Assembly (NCBI RefSeq): GCF_958979055.1
Contig: NC_084896.1
Span: 27,018,001 to 27,082,000 of the forward strand
Source of the DNA: Alnus glutinosa
Taxonomy: Eukaryota > Streptophyta > Magnoliopsida > Fagales > Betulaceae
Direction of reading: 5' to 3'
DNA length: 64,000 nt
The stretch's first letter is position 1. Every line of letters starts with the position of its first letter. The notes under the pieces were generated by a model. It searched no databases, was not told where the DNA came from, and saw only the letters and a list, made by a program, of their open reading frames with translations. The position numbers were made by a program, and so were the translations under genes. Positions 1 through 11,005 of this stretch are shown piece by piece.

Positions 1-898
1 TAAAAAAAAATAATAATAATAATTTTGAAGAAAGTGACTTTTCTATATAGAAGGAATAAATGGGTACCTATCTTATCTACAAAATACAATATAAAGTAAC
101 TTCTCCAACCGCTTAAATAACATTTGAACACGAGGTCTTGGACTCTTGTGAGGCCAACATTTGGGTCCCTTGAGGCCCATCACGATCATCGCCAATTTGT
201 GGAGGGCAAACTAAACGTACCACTAATGGGTCCTTTCACTGACCCGATTGGCCCCGCGGCTTGGTCATGCCCGACTTTGGCACAAAGGTTCGATTCGACT
301 CATTTAAATCACTTAAAAAAAAATGTTTTAAATATTCCTAAATTAGACCAAGATAGTAGAACAAGTAATTTTTTATATGATTCGTGAATTCGATACTAAC
401 TTAAAATAAAATTAGTGAGTTAAAATTAAAAAATTTGACTCATTTAATTAAATAAATCAAGCTATAAATAATGTACATAATCTTATATGAACTTAAATCC
501 GAGCCAAAAATACGAATTACCCCTCTAGCTAAATAGGATTTGTGATAGCCAACAGTTCATATCATAAAATATTAAATGCGATGCTTCTCATTGTCTACTT
601 ATCATAGCCCACAGTGTCATCTGTCCTACAATATGATAGCACGTGGGATTCTTATCAAGACGATAAATGCAAAGCTAAATATTTCGACGTGGCAAATTGA
701 TTCGCACACGCCTACCTCTCGACACAATAACTTTTTGCAACCACTTTGACAGGCTTCCAGTTAACTTGACAGAGTGATAAGAATGGGTGAACGAAGTGGC
801 ACCGTTTAATTTGAAGGGTTTTTAGTCATTAAAAAAAATAGTTATCATCTTTTAAAAGCAAAAGCTAAAAGCTGATATTACAAAATTCGGAGAAATAT
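1..898. repeat. Diverged repeat unit, copy A (left part)
   Basis: This non-coding stretch aligns by eye with 3,490-4,720 and 10,610-11,740. It holds two shared blocks. The first (about 20-330) contains the phrases 'gaggtcttggactcttgtga' and 'aacatttgggtccctt'. The second (about 520-760) contains 'cgacgtggcaaatt' and 'cctctcgacacaataa'. The short ORF at 124-387 lies in the first block, is not kept open in the other copies, and is probably not a gene. The unit resumes at 2,689 after an insertion. Its ultimate nature (terminal part of a larger transposon or a segmental duplicate) is unknown to me. Confidence 0.7.
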
Positions 899-1093
899 GA
901 GTAAAAGTTAATGGACTTTACTCACTCTCAAAAGACGCCTTAAGAGAGGAGAGATGTTCATAGCTTATAAAGTGCTTAGATCATGTATTTTTTGACAATG
1001 TAAGACACTTTAACACGTCTCTTTACGTGTGGCAACTTTGGCCAAACACTTGTTCAATCGGGAGGGAAAGATCCATCATCGTCTGAAGAATCT

Positions 1094-1200
1094 GCTCTGA
1101 TACCATGTAAAATCACTATTTATCCTAAAAGCTTAAGCTGATAGGAAGATGTAAATTTAATCACTTAATCAATATTTGAAACCTCTCCCTCACGTCTAAA
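1094..1200 (-). repeat. TRIM-like LTR fragment with primer-binding motif
   Basis: On the minus strand an LTR-like segment ending in 'gtgattttaca' is followed by a sequence close to the TGGTATCAGAGC primer site of plant LTR elements. The same arrangement occurs at 43,605-43,694, where the element is better preserved. Nothing protein-coding is present here; the two opposed ORFs at 1,215-1,455 overlap each other and look fortuitous. Confidence 0.55.
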
Positions 1201-2151
1201 CTCAAACTTCATTTTTAATAGGTGAGGCCCACCACGTCACGTAGTGTAAAACCAGATTTGCTTTTGTTGTTCTTCATGGCTGCCCCACATGAAAAGGATA
1301 GCCACACCCCCTGTCTCACCCATGCCCCCTGCCTTTTACTCCTAAAAAACAAAGCCACACCACAAGTCCTTGATGGAAGCAGAAGCACAAGAGACTTCAG
1401 ATTCAGATGCACCCGGCCGGCGAATCCATCAGCTTCTGCCATTCCCATAAGATGAGCCTGGTTGGAAAGATATCACTTTTAAGCGAGTGTTCATGAATAA
1501 ATGCCAGAAGGGGTTTGAAGGTGCTAAAATCAGACAGATGATTGAGCACCAATAACAGTCAGGTGAGGTACTGCAGCACCGTCACCAAAACTTGGTTCTA
1601 AGAGAAGAGAGCCTGACTACTATTTTGTTTCATGTTGCAAGAGTACTGTGTAATGTGCATATTTTGATGTATTACACCCAAAAAAAAAAAATCAAAAATC
1701 AAAAATCAAAAGGAAAAATAATCGAAATGAAAGGAAATCGAGAGGAAAAAAAAAAAAAACCAGTTTAAAGGAAAGTAATAAAAATTCAAAAAAAAAAAAA
1801 AAAAAAAAGGCTAAATTGCCTACCTTTAAAGCCTTTGTTGGCCTAGTTGTTTGGTCTTGTTGGTGATTCAATTATTGACTGAGACTCACCTTTTGGCCTT
1901 TGTCGTATTGTTCAACTCAGATTCATTTCAGCCCATAGTTGGCTCTTCTTTGGACCCATTTTTTTGTGGTATTGTTTAAAACCTATGCCCATTTTAGCTC
2001 TTACTTGATTTTGATTTCGGCCCATAGTTGATCTATTGAAATTTAAGGCGCATCTCCAATCACCGTCCCCGACCGCCTCCAATCATCGCCATCCCAGCAA
2101 AAAAAAATAAAAAATTATTGCAAACTTAAGCTTCCAGATTGTTCCACATTG

Positions 2152-2486
2152 AGTTTGAGGGGAGATGTTAGAGTATATATAGATTACATACGCTGAAGTT
2201 AGGGATTTAATGAGAATTGATAAAGATAATATCACCTTGAGTTTAGGGATTTGATGATATTGAATCACCATAAATTAAGGGATTTGATTATGATTATATT
2301 TCATCTGTAAGCTCTATAAATAGAGTCTTTTGTATTGTACACTGATCAAGTAATAAAAGCATAATGTAGCTCTTTGAGCTTTATCATGTAAATGTAGGTC
2401 ATAGACTAAACCATATAAAATTCTTATCCTTATTTTATTTATCCCGCTTTTCATTTTACATTTCTATAGCATTATCTTTTCTTTCA
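2152..2486 (+). mobile_element. Ty1/copia-like LTR with polypurine tract
   Basis: A purine-rich tract ('gtttgaggggaga', about 2,153-2,165) directly precedes TGTTAGAGTATA at 2,166, the usual order of polypurine tract and 3' LTR. Within the LTR are a TATA box ('ctctataaatagag', about 2,310) and a downstream AATAAA-like signal (about 2,350), the layout of a short copia LTR with R region and polyadenylation site. The right border is uncertain (2,471 or 2,486). No gag-pol sequence is attached. Confidence 0.55.
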
Positions 2487-2885
2487 TGATAATAGAACAG
2501 GTTCTTTGGACGATGATAAGCCTTTCTTTTCCGATGTTAAACACGTGTTTGGCCAAAGTTGTCACACGTGAGAGAGCATGTTAAAGCATTCCACATCGCC
2601 AAGAGATACATAACCTGGGGACTTTATAAGCCATGGACACCCCTCCTCTCTCAAGGCGTCTTTGAGAATAAGTAAGTCCCATGAACTTTTACAATATGCT
2701 TAGCAGAATACCTTAAGAATTTATAGACAATGTTAAAAAAATGTCACAAGTGTGACTGGTTAATACAATATAGTTAAGCAATTGAGCCCAAACCTACATA
2801 CTTAAATTTTTAGATTAAGTGATGTTTTGACATGCTATATTATGGTCACACTAAAATACTTCAGTTTCAAACCTTATTGAAGAAT

Positions 2886-3410
2886 ACTCAAACTTTATCT
2901 TTTGTGATAGGTTGCACATTCGACTTAGTTCTAAATTCTCAGTAGAAACTTTAAACCTTCATTTCGACGTAATTCTTGCACGAATCTCTCACCTAATTCT
3001 GACTACAATAACTTCCTTTGTTTTTGAAGTATTACCACGAAGAAGATTATTTCTGTGTTTCCATAGATGGTACATAACAACTCCAAAGCTTAACTTGCAC
3101 AAACTGAAATTTAATCTACCACCTTGTAAAGCATTAATATTCCACTGAATCAAAATTCAAACAAGAACTCATTACGTCCCTCCAAATTCGTTTGCTAAGT
3201 CCATAGTAAAAGAACAAATGATTTCAACTCTCCATTCAACCTTGATCTACAAAATAGGCATAAGCTATTCTCAGTAAAACTCCACTTACACATATTTTCT
3301 CGTGTTATTAAAGCATTCTTAACTACCAACCAGATAATAAATGAGTGGCAAGGAATTCTCCAACAGTTTTTTGTATGCCGGAGTATATGGCCGAACAACT
3401 CAAAATTTAT
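2886..3410 (-). pseudogene. LINE (L1-type) 3'-end relic, copy 1
   Basis: The minus strand carries a damaged relative of the better-preserved copy at 6,190-6,800. That copy encodes a segment ending 'SHLWKQRNNLL' followed by 'EEAIVVGIR', typical of the region after the zinc-binding domain in plant LINE ORF2 proteins. Here the frame is broken several times and no start or catalytic domain remains. The stretch is joined directly to the non-coding repeat block that follows at 3,490. Confidence 0.5.
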
Positions 3411-3489
3411 TTGAAAGATTAGATTTTATATAGACTCTTTCACAATGTATTGTCTAAATTACTATTAATTTGGGTTGAAAATTGCTAAA

Positions 3490-3801
3490 AAAAAAAAAAA
3501 TATAATGATAATCTTGAAGATAGTGACTTTTCTATATGAGAGGGACAAATGGATACCTATCTTATCTGCAGCATAAAGTGACTTCTCCAACCGCTATAAT
3601 AACATTTGAACATGAGGTCTTGAACTCTTGTGAAGCCAACATTTGGGTCCCTTGAGACCCATCATGATCGACGCCAATTTGTGGATGGCAAACTAAACGT
3701 ACCAGTAATGGGTCTTTTTACTGACCCGGTTGGCCCCGCGGCTTAGACATGCTTGACTTAGGCACATAGGTTCGATTAGACTCATTTAAATCACTGAACA
3801 A

Positions 3802-3838
<37 letters not shown>

Positions 3839-4717
3839 TTTTAATATCTTTAAATTATACTAAGATAGTAGAGCCATAATTTTTTACAACGAAATTAATG
3901 GGTTTGAGTTTAAGGATCTGGCTCACTTAATTAAATAGATCAAGCTAAAAATAATATATATAATTTTATATTTATGTTTCGAGAGAACTCAAATTCGACC
4001 CAAAAATACAAATTACCCGCTCTAGCTAAGTAGGACCTGTGATAGCCAACAGGTCATATCATAAAATATTATAAATATGATGCTTCTCGTTGTGTACTTA
4101 TCATAGGCCACAGTGTCATTTGTCCTACAATATGATAGCACACGTGGGATTCTTATCAAGACGATAAATGCAAAGCTAATATTTCGACGTGGCAAATTCA
4201 TTTGCACACACGTACCTCTCGACACAATAACTTTTTGCAACCACTTTGCATGAAACTGGTCTTCTCAGATGTGTGATTCACGAGCAAGCCTATAATAAAT
4301 GATTCTTCCTACTAAATTAGGATATATACCTTCAAAATCTTCCGGTATGGGCCAGTCCCGAGCGAAACTCGCAACTCAACCTAATTTTCGCAAGGACAGA
4401 AGTATGTGCTTATGTCCTTGGGAGATTAATGTCCTCCCAAAATTTTAAAATTGTTTCCAAAGTTTTAAAATTTTTGATTATTTTATAAAATGTCACGAAA
4501 AACTAAATTTTTAACCCTAGCCTTTTATGTTTTAGAATTTTGTCCCCCCACCATTAAATGTCTAATTTTGCTCTTGCCGACAGGGACCGGTATATAAAGC
4601 AACCCTACTTTGAGGGTTTTCCGGTCATTAAAAAGAAAATAGTTATCATATTTTGAAAGCGAAAGCTTATATTACAACATTTGGAGAAATATGCTTAGTA
4701 GAATACCTTAAGAATTT
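3490..4717. repeat. Diverged repeat unit, copy B
   Basis: This is a second copy of the unit at 1-898 and the best match to copy D at 10,610-11,760. It contains both shared blocks (about 3,490-3,790 and 4,020-4,250) and a longer tail with 'ccagtcccgagcgaaactcg' shared with copy D near 11,390. An (AAT)n microsatellite occupies about 3,804-3,836. No gene is recognisable. The unit is interrupted at 4,718 by a transposon and resumes at 5,546. Confidence 0.7.
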
Positions 4718-5545
4718 GGGATAATTGTACTATTGGTCCCTATAGTATGTCAAAATTACAAATCACTCTATATGGTTTAAAATGTTCATAGAAAGTCCTT
4801 GTGGTAAACTATAATTACAAATCTATCACTGGAATCAAATTCTATTAAAAATTTTGACAGATTCTGTTAAGTACCATGCCAGCGCCACATCAAACCAATA
4901 AGATAGCGACACATGTCTATCTTAAAAAAAAATATATATAAATTTATTAAAAAAATAAATAACTAAATTTATTTAAAAACAAAAAAACAAAAACAAAAAA
5001 GGAATGGGTGGCCCAGGCCCCCGCCACCCCTTCGGGGGTGATGCGTAGCCACCCCCAGTGGCCAAGGGTGGCCCCAAGGCCACCCCTGGACCTTCTAGGG
5101 GTGACCCGATGGCCACCTCCAGCCTCTAGGGAGTCCACGGCCACCCCCAGAGGTGGCCAGGGGTGGTGCACAACCACTCCCAAAGGTAACCGGGGGTGGC
5201 ATGCGGCCACACACCACTCCCATTGGCTAGGGGTAGCTTAGCCACCCCTTCCTTTTTTTTTCTTCTTTTTTTTTAATTTTATTTTTTAAAAAAATAATAA
5301 TAATAAATTTATTTATTTTTTAATAAATTTATATTTTTTTGTTAAGATGGACACTTGTTGCCATCTTATTAGCTTAATGTAGCATTGATGTGGCATTTAA
5401 CAGAATCTGTCCAAAATTTTAACGGAATTTGACTCCAATGATCGATTTGTAATTATAATTTACCACAATGACCTCCCATTTTTTAAACAATAGGAAGTGA
5501 TTTATAACTATGATAAATTACAGGGACTAATAATACAATTATTCC
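4718..5545. mobile_element. Mutator-like foldback element with 9-bp target duplication and GC-rich core
   Basis: The element is flanked by the same 9 bp, TAAGAATTT, at 4,709-4,717 and 5,546-5,554; paralogous copies near 2,700 and 11,745 have it once. The ends read GGGATAATTGTA and, inverted, GGAATAATTGTA, and the inverted arms run about 200 bp (4,718-4,930 and 5,340-5,545). A 9-bp duplication with long terminal inverted repeats is characteristic of Mutator-type elements. The core (5,001-5,250) is GC-rich inside an AT-rich region and built from degenerate GGGGTGGCC/GGCCACCCC words. There is no transposase; the two opposed ORFs across the core are products of the repeat words. Confidence 0.85.
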
Positions 5546-5589
5546 TAAGAATTTATAGGCCATGTTAAAAAATTGTTACAAGTACGAGT

Positions 5590-6205
5590 GAATGATACGA
5601 AATCGTTCTTTGTCCTTGACTGATATGTCCCTTTCACACAGCTATGAATGATGATATGTCCCTCTCACACATACACATTGTACGTACAACATAGTATTCT
5701 GCTCAATTTATATAAAGCTCATCATAGAGTGAAGGATTTAGTAAGCATTATAATTATAAGGGATAAGGAAGAAGATGTTCTTCGTTATTATGCAGACATT
5801 AGCGAACTTATAGCAGCAGTGATAGTTATGTGAAAATGATACTGGTGGATGCGAGCTTCATTATTGTGTTTTTCCTAATATACAAGCTTCGAAAATGGCG
5901 TGGTGACCAAGACTTGATAGAATTTACACCACGTACAGTTGATTCCTGCTATAATTAAGGGACATGTGGTTGCTTGAAAATCAACTGCAATTCCTTTCTT
6001 TGTTATTGAGGACTAATTATACAATCATGCATTTCCACTCTTGCTCAATTTCCTTCACTCATCTTACCTTCGAATTATTTACAAATTACTACACTGAAAA
6101 AATTGTCGATCTCCGGATCCCAATTTGGAAATAAAGCACTTCGTTGATTTGTTAAGAACCTTTTTTCTGCCTCCATCAGAAAGGCTACCACCAAGAAACA
6201 ACAGC
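5590..6205 (+). pseudogene. DUF247 (UPF0481) gene relic, copy 1
   Basis: Broken plus-strand frames read, in family order, 'RYYADISEL', 'DSYVKMILVDASFII', 'GDQDLIEFTPR' and 'IKHFVDLLRTFFLPPSERLP', which match the conserved core of plant DUF247 proteins (a Tyr/Cys-Tyr-Ala motif, a VKMI-VDG-FI motif, and HxxDLLR-xxxLP). Stops and frameshifts separate them. Upstream (5,660-5,735) is a promoter-like stretch with a TATAAA, also present before copy 2 and before the VOC gene at 15,845. The relic ends at about 6,205, where it is fused to a LINE relic. DUF247 proteins are poorly characterised; some control self-incompatibility in grasses. Confidence 0.7.
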
Positions 6206-6800
6206 GAAAACTTTATAGAAGAATTATCAAACTTTATCTTTTGTGATAGGTTATACATTCGACTTAGTTTGAAATTCTCAGTAGACACTTTAAGACTTCA
6301 TTTGAATCCTTTTGCCGTAATTTTTGCACAAATCTTTCACCTAATTCCGACTACAATAGCTTCCTCTATTTTTGGAGTATAACCGCAAAGAAGATTATTT
6401 CTCTGTTTCCATAGATGGGACATAACAACTCCAAAACTTAACTTGCACAAACTGATGAATTTCAATCTACCACCTTGTAAAGCACTAAAAGTCCACTGAA
6501 TGATATCTTCCCATTCCACACACATGTTCAAATTCATACAAGAACTCATCACCTCTCCCCAAATTCGTTTGCTAAGTCGATAAACAGTGAAAGAACAAGT
6601 GATCTTTAGTCTTTACTCTCCATTCAACCTCTACAGAATAGGCATAAGCCATACCCAGTAAAACTCCACTTACACATATTTTATCATGATATTAAAGCAT
6701 TCTTAATTGCTAACCAGAGTGTTAAAGCATTCTCCAAAAGTTTTTTTGTGTGCCGGAACATATGGCTGAACAACTCAAAATTTATTTAAAAAATTAGATT
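6190..6800 (-). pseudogene. LINE (L1-type) 3'-end relic, copy 2
   Basis: The minus strand retains an open frame of 71 codons (6,337-6,552) with 'WEDIIQWTF', 'SHLWKQRNNLL' and 'EEAIVVGIR', as found at the C-terminal end of ORF2 in plant L1-like LINEs, after the reverse-transcriptase zinc-binding domain. Reverse transcriptase and endonuclease regions are absent. The plus-strand ORF that overlaps is a shadow. Related relics lie at 2,886-3,410 and 9,985-10,540, each followed by the same non-coding unit. Confidence 0.6.
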
Positions 6801-6829
6801 TCATATAGGCTCTTTCACATTATACTGTC

Positions 6830-7260
6830 CAAATTATTATTAATTTAGATTGAAAATTACTAAAAATAATAATAATGTTGAAGACAGGAACTTTTCTATA
6901 TAAAAGGGACAAATGGGTACACCTATCATATCATATGTACAATATAAAGAGACTTCTCCAACCGCTATAATAACATTTGAACATGAGGTCTTGGACTCGG
7001 GAAATGCTTGTTGGGGGACGTTTTATAATCCCCCAACCGGTTGTTTTAATTAAAAAAATATTTTTTACCAAAAGAGGCGGGCAAGGGACGGTAAAACGTT
7101 CCTTGCCAATCAGGCCTCCTTGGACTCTTGTGAAGCCAACATTTGGGTCCCTTAAGGCCCATTATGAGCAACGCCAATTAATAGAGGGCAACCTCAACCT
7201 ACCAGTCATGGGTCTTTTCACCGACTCTGTTGGCACCACAGCTTAGGCATACTTGACTAA
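6830..7260. repeat. Diverged repeat unit, copy C (short)
   Basis: This aligns with the first shared block of copies A, B and D (phrases 'aacatttgggtcccttaagg' and 'ctatataaaagggacaaatg'). The second block is missing; instead the sequence passes at about 7,260 into the region upstream of the second DUF247 relic. A 120-bp insertion at 6,999-7,118 splits it. The ORF at 6,977-7,246 crosses that insertion and is not a gene. Confidence 0.65.
6999..7118. mobile_element. 120-bp Mutator-like MITE with 9-bp target duplication
   Basis: CTTGGACTC is present on both sides (6,990-6,998 and 7,119-7,127), whereas copies A, B and D of the host repeat carry this word only once at the matching place. The ends form imperfect inverted repeats: 'gggaaatgcttgttggggg' on the left, and on the right, inverted, 'gaggcctgattggcaagga', followed on both sides by ACGTTTTA. 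The 9-bp duplication points to a Mutator-superfamily transposase acting in trans. There is no coding capacity. Confidence 0.75.
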
Positions 7261-7546
7261 CAAATTAGAGAAATAATTCATTTTTTTTTCATTATTATTA
7301 TTTTTATTTTTAAAAATTATTATTAAATTTGTGAAATCCATGTATATCGCTAGTATGTATTGCAAAATGTGGCTCACGGCCTCATACGTATTTGGATGAA
7401 ATAGCCACGTGTTTCATGCATGCATGTTTTAAAAAAGAATGTGATGTCGGCCGGGCACGTGCTTTAATTGTGTGAACGTACAGTAAGACAGCTGTGAATG
7501 ATCATATGAAATCGTTCTTATCATGTCCACAGCATAGTATTCTGCT

Positions 7547-7730
7547 TAATTTATATAAAGCTCATCATAGTGTGAAGGATTTAGTAAGCATTATAATTAA
7601 TTATAAGGGATAATTTATATAAAGCTCATCATAGTGTGAAGGATTTAGTAAGCATTATAATTATAAGGGATAATTTATATAAAGCTCATCATAGTGTGAA
7701 GGATTTAGTAAGCATTATAATTATAAGGGA
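7547..7730 (+). repeat. Triplicated 60-bp promoter segment
   Basis: Three nearly identical units lie head to tail at 7,547-7,610, 7,611-7,670 and 7,671-7,730; the first carries 4 extra bases. Each unit contains 'taatttatataaagctcatc', including a TATA-box-like TATAAA. The corresponding site in the first DUF247 relic (about 5,703-5,760) and upstream of the VOC gene (about 15,782) has one copy. The result is three potential TATA boxes in front of a dead gene. Confidence 0.85.
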
Positions 7731-7734
7731 TAAG

Positions 7735-8615
7735 GAAGGAGATGTTGGTCGTTAATTATTATGCAGATATTAGCGGACTCAGCAGTGATAGTTATGTGAA
7801 AATGATACTGATTTTTCCTAATATATATACAAGCTTCGAGAATGGAGTGGCCGGTGACCAAGACTTAATAGAATTTACACCACGTTTGATTCCTGCTATA
7901 ATTAAGGACATGCGGTTGCTTGAAAATCAACTGCAATTCCTTTCTTTGTTATTAAGGACTAATTAGACAATCATGCATTTCCCTCTTACTCAATTTCCTT
8001 CACTCATCTTACCTTTGGATTATTTGCAGATTACAACACTCAAAAAATGTCTCCTGATTCTAATTTGAAAATAAAGTACGTCGTTGATTTGTTAAGAACC
8101 TTTTTTTTTTTCCTCCATCAGAAAGGCTATCACCACAAAACAATGGCAAAAAAGCTTTGCATTTGCGCACTGCAAGCCAGTTGGACAAGACAGAAGTAAA
8201 GTTTAAGGTGAGCTCAAGCAGATGTTTATTTGACTTAAAATTCAAAAACGGAGTTTTGAAAATACCATACTTAAAATTATATAATAAAACAGTCTCTTTT
8301 TTCGAAATCTCGTGGTTATGAAGCAATGTCGCTATTTGTTTGAAGCATTACGTTGTTGATTATTTTCACATATTGGATTTTCTTATTGACACTACTAAGG
8401 ATGGAGATTTACTTGTGCAAGAGGGGATCCTAGTTAATAGACTGTTTAGGCAATAATAATGCAATGGCAACTCTGGTCAACAACCTCTGCACACAAAATG
8501 CAATATATGGAATGAACTCCGATTATTGTAATCTTTATAAAGTATTGAAAAATTGCTTCTACCATTGCTGCTCTTATTTTTGCAGTGAGAAAGATGGGTT
8601 GTTTAGGTAAAAGTA
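7735..8615 (+). pseudogene. DUF247 (UPF0481) gene relic, copy 2
   Basis: This is the longer DUF247 remnant. An open stretch (about 7,742-7,966) gives 'SSDSYVKMIL', 'GDQDLIEFTPRLIPAIIKDM' and 'RLLENQLQFL', matching the family's typical DxxLLENQLPFF motif. Downstream, in shifting frames, come 'VVDLLRTFF', 'FKVSSSRCLFDLKFKNG', 'IDTTKDGDLLVQEGILVNR', 'MATLVNNLCTQ' and 'YCNLYKVL', in the normal C-terminal order. Frameshifts and stops occur in several places, so it is a pseudogene. The C-terminal membrane segment expected in the family is not seen. The minus-strand ORF at 8,060-8,326 is a shadow of this relic. Confidence 0.8.
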
Positions 8616-8839
8616 AAAGCTAGCAGAAAAGATAAAAAAAAAAATAATTCATTGGTCTCCGACAAAAGCAAATCAAGTACAGAGAAAACGTGATTCTTGC
8701 TCTGAGAAGCATGCAGGCCGCATAATGGGCTCCCATTTATTTTCCTATTATTTTCTCTATATTTATTTTCTTTTGCCACGGAATCTGAGATAAGCTTAAG
8801 AAAAGGAAGAACGAAATAGATTAGAAGCTTTGATATGAT

Positions 8840-9290
8840 ATTAAATTTATATATTCTAATCGGTTTAAACTTTTTAGATAAATGATAATTTAAATAATAT
8901 TAGAACTATAAGTAATGAGATTCAACCTTAACTTCATCATTCACCTTTCATTTCAATTAAATATTTCATGTGTTGAGTATTACCTATTAAAAGAAAGCTT
9001 AAGCTCACACGTGATGGGGAGTGTTAAAGTATTAATTAATCATAACTTAAGTTTTTAGGATAAGTGATAATTTAATATAGTATCAGAGCAAAAGTTTTCG
9101 AACCTTGACTCCGTCATTTATCTTTCATTTCAATAACTTACCTATTACTATAAACTTAAGTTTCTTAGACAAATAGTAATTTAATATGATATCAGAGCAG
9201 AGATCTTGAATTCGAATCATGTTTCCTTCATTTATCTCCCTATTCAATTAAATATTTTACATACTGTGTCTCACTTATTAAAAAGACAAA
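8840..9290 (+). repeat. TRIM-family LTR and internal fragments in tandem
   Basis: Three diverged LTR-like segments end in 'aatttaa' before primer-site-like words ('tagtatcagagc' near 9,082 and 'tgatatcagagc' near 9,190). They are separated by short internal pieces with 'cttcattta' and 'tttcaatta', and one polypurine-like 'gatggggag' (about 9,013) precedes TGTTAAAGTATT. It is an older relative of the array at 43,605-44,057. No protein is encoded. Confidence 0.65.
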
Positions 9291-9299
9291 TTATCATAA

Positions 9300-9984
9300 T
9301 TAGAGAAGAAAAAAAAAATCACTTTTGTATCTTCCATAATGGGTTTTGGCTAGTTATGTGAATCTGTAAAGCATGCAGAAAGAAACATGTTTGACCACAT
9401 TATGAGATTTATTAAAACTGTCTATTAAAATGACATATGTTCAAAATACATGTGATAATTACATACGTTTTTTGCGACGGTATTGAATAAAACACAAAAA
9501 CAATGGATGCACCAGGTAGATTAAAAACACAATTATCCTATGTGTCAGGAAATTATAGGATAGTTGTAATTTTCTTTTTTTTCAAAGAACCTATGATTCC
9601 TTGCCACATAACATAGTTGTGTGAAAAATTGACCGAAAATCATATCTCAGAGAAGTAACATAGTCCCAAACTTTGGTCTCCAATAAAAGGAATATATTAA
9701 TTTTCTGGTAGAAAAAGAGAATGCTTTGCATTTTTTATGTTCATTTTGATAGGAATTGGAGAATGACTAATAGCACTGTGATTTGTAATTCTTGAGTAGG
9801 ACTACTATCTACTACGTACGCAATCAGGATCAGTTGATGGTGATCAATGTAGTATTGATTGTCATTAATCTCCTTATTAATGTTGAATGCCGTAATTAAT
9901 ATTGTTAATTACTACCTCTTTCCTACTTTAAGACACTGTCTACACTGGATAAAAATCTTGGCAATTTTTATTATTATTATGAAT
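9300..9984. other. Intergenic, nothing recognised
   Basis: This AT-rich sequence has no sustained coding frame, RNA gene or clear repeat boundary that I can support. Confidence 0.5.
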
Positions 9985-10540
9985 GAAAACTTTATAGAAG
10001 AATACTCAAACTTTAACTTTTGTGATAGGTTACACATTCAATTTAGTTCTAAATTCTCAGCATTCATTTTGCCATAATTCTTGCACGAATATCTCACCTA
10101 ATTCTAACTACAATGACCTCATCTGTTTTCGGAGTATTACCACGGAGAAGATCGTTCCTTTGTTTCCATAGATGGTACATAACAGCTCTAAAACTTAACT
10201 TGCATAAACTGAATTTTAATCTACCACCTTGTAAATTAAGCATTAATATTCCACTGAATCACATCTTCCCATTCAACACACATGTTCAAATTCATACAAG
10301 AACTCATCACCTCCCTCCAAATTCGTTTTGCTAAGTCCATAGTAAAATAACAAAATTATCTCAACTCTCCATTCAACCTCTACAAGATAGGCATAAGCTA
10401 TTCCCAATAAATCTCCACTTACACATCTTTTCTGTCATTAAAGCATTCTTAACTACCAACCAGAGAATAAATGAGTGGCAAGAAATTTTTCAATAGTTTT
10501 TTGCATGTCGGAATATATGGCTAAACAACTTTAAATTTAT
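9985..10540 (-). pseudogene. LINE (L1-type) 3'-end relic, copy 3
   Basis: This corresponds to the relics at 2,886-3,410 and 6,190-6,800 and starts with the same junction word ('gaaaactttatagaagaat'). The minus-strand frame is broken. It adjoins repeat-unit copy D, as the first relic adjoins copy B, so relic and unit travel together. Confidence 0.5.
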
Positions 10541-10609
10541 TTGAGAAATTAGATTTTATATAGACTCTTTCACAATGTATTATCCAAATTACTAATAATT
10601 TTGGTTGAA

Positions 10610-10968
10610 AATTGCTAAACAAAAATAATGATAATCTTGAAGATAGTGACTTTTCTATATAAAAGGGACAAATGGGTACCTATCATATCTCCAATATAAA
10701 TTAAGTGACTTCTCCGACCGCTATAATAACATTTGAACATGAGGTCTTGGACTCTTGTGAAGCCATCATTTGGGTCCCTTAAGACCCGTCACGATCAACC
10801 CCAATATATGGAGGGCAACCTAAACCTACTAGTAATGGGTCGTCTTTTCATTTAAATCACTAAACAAACAAACAAATAAACAAAATGTTTTAATATCTTT
10901 AATTAGGCTAAAAATAGCGGGTTAAAGTTGATAGATCTAACTCGCTTAATTAAATAAATTAAACCATA

Positions 10969-11005
<37 letters not shown>

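Larger units (their letters stand above)
899..2688. mobile_element. Insertion bounded by ~200-bp inverted repeats, target duplication ATATG
   Basis: The arms at about 899-1,104 and 2,487-2,688 are inverted copies; both contain a form of 'tttggccaaacac' and of 'gacgccttgagagagga'. The flanking unit reads 'gaaatatg' on the left and 'atatgcttag' on the right. Copies B (near 4,692) and D (near 11,727) read 'gaaatatgctt' without interruption, so this is an insertion with a duplicated ATATG (or AATATG). Inside are a TRIM-like LTR fragment, a pyrimidine- and A-rich spacer and a copia-like LTR. Each arm's inner end carries a degenerate initiator-tRNA-Met primer-site-like motif, so the arms may be retroelement-derived rather than transposon termini. 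I see no transposase. Confidence 0.6.

Noticed and set aside
5008..5241. Opposed ORFs across the GC-rich core
   Set aside because: Both strands stay open because of the repeated GGGGTGGCC/GGCCACCCC words; the sequence is the core of a transposon and has no domain.
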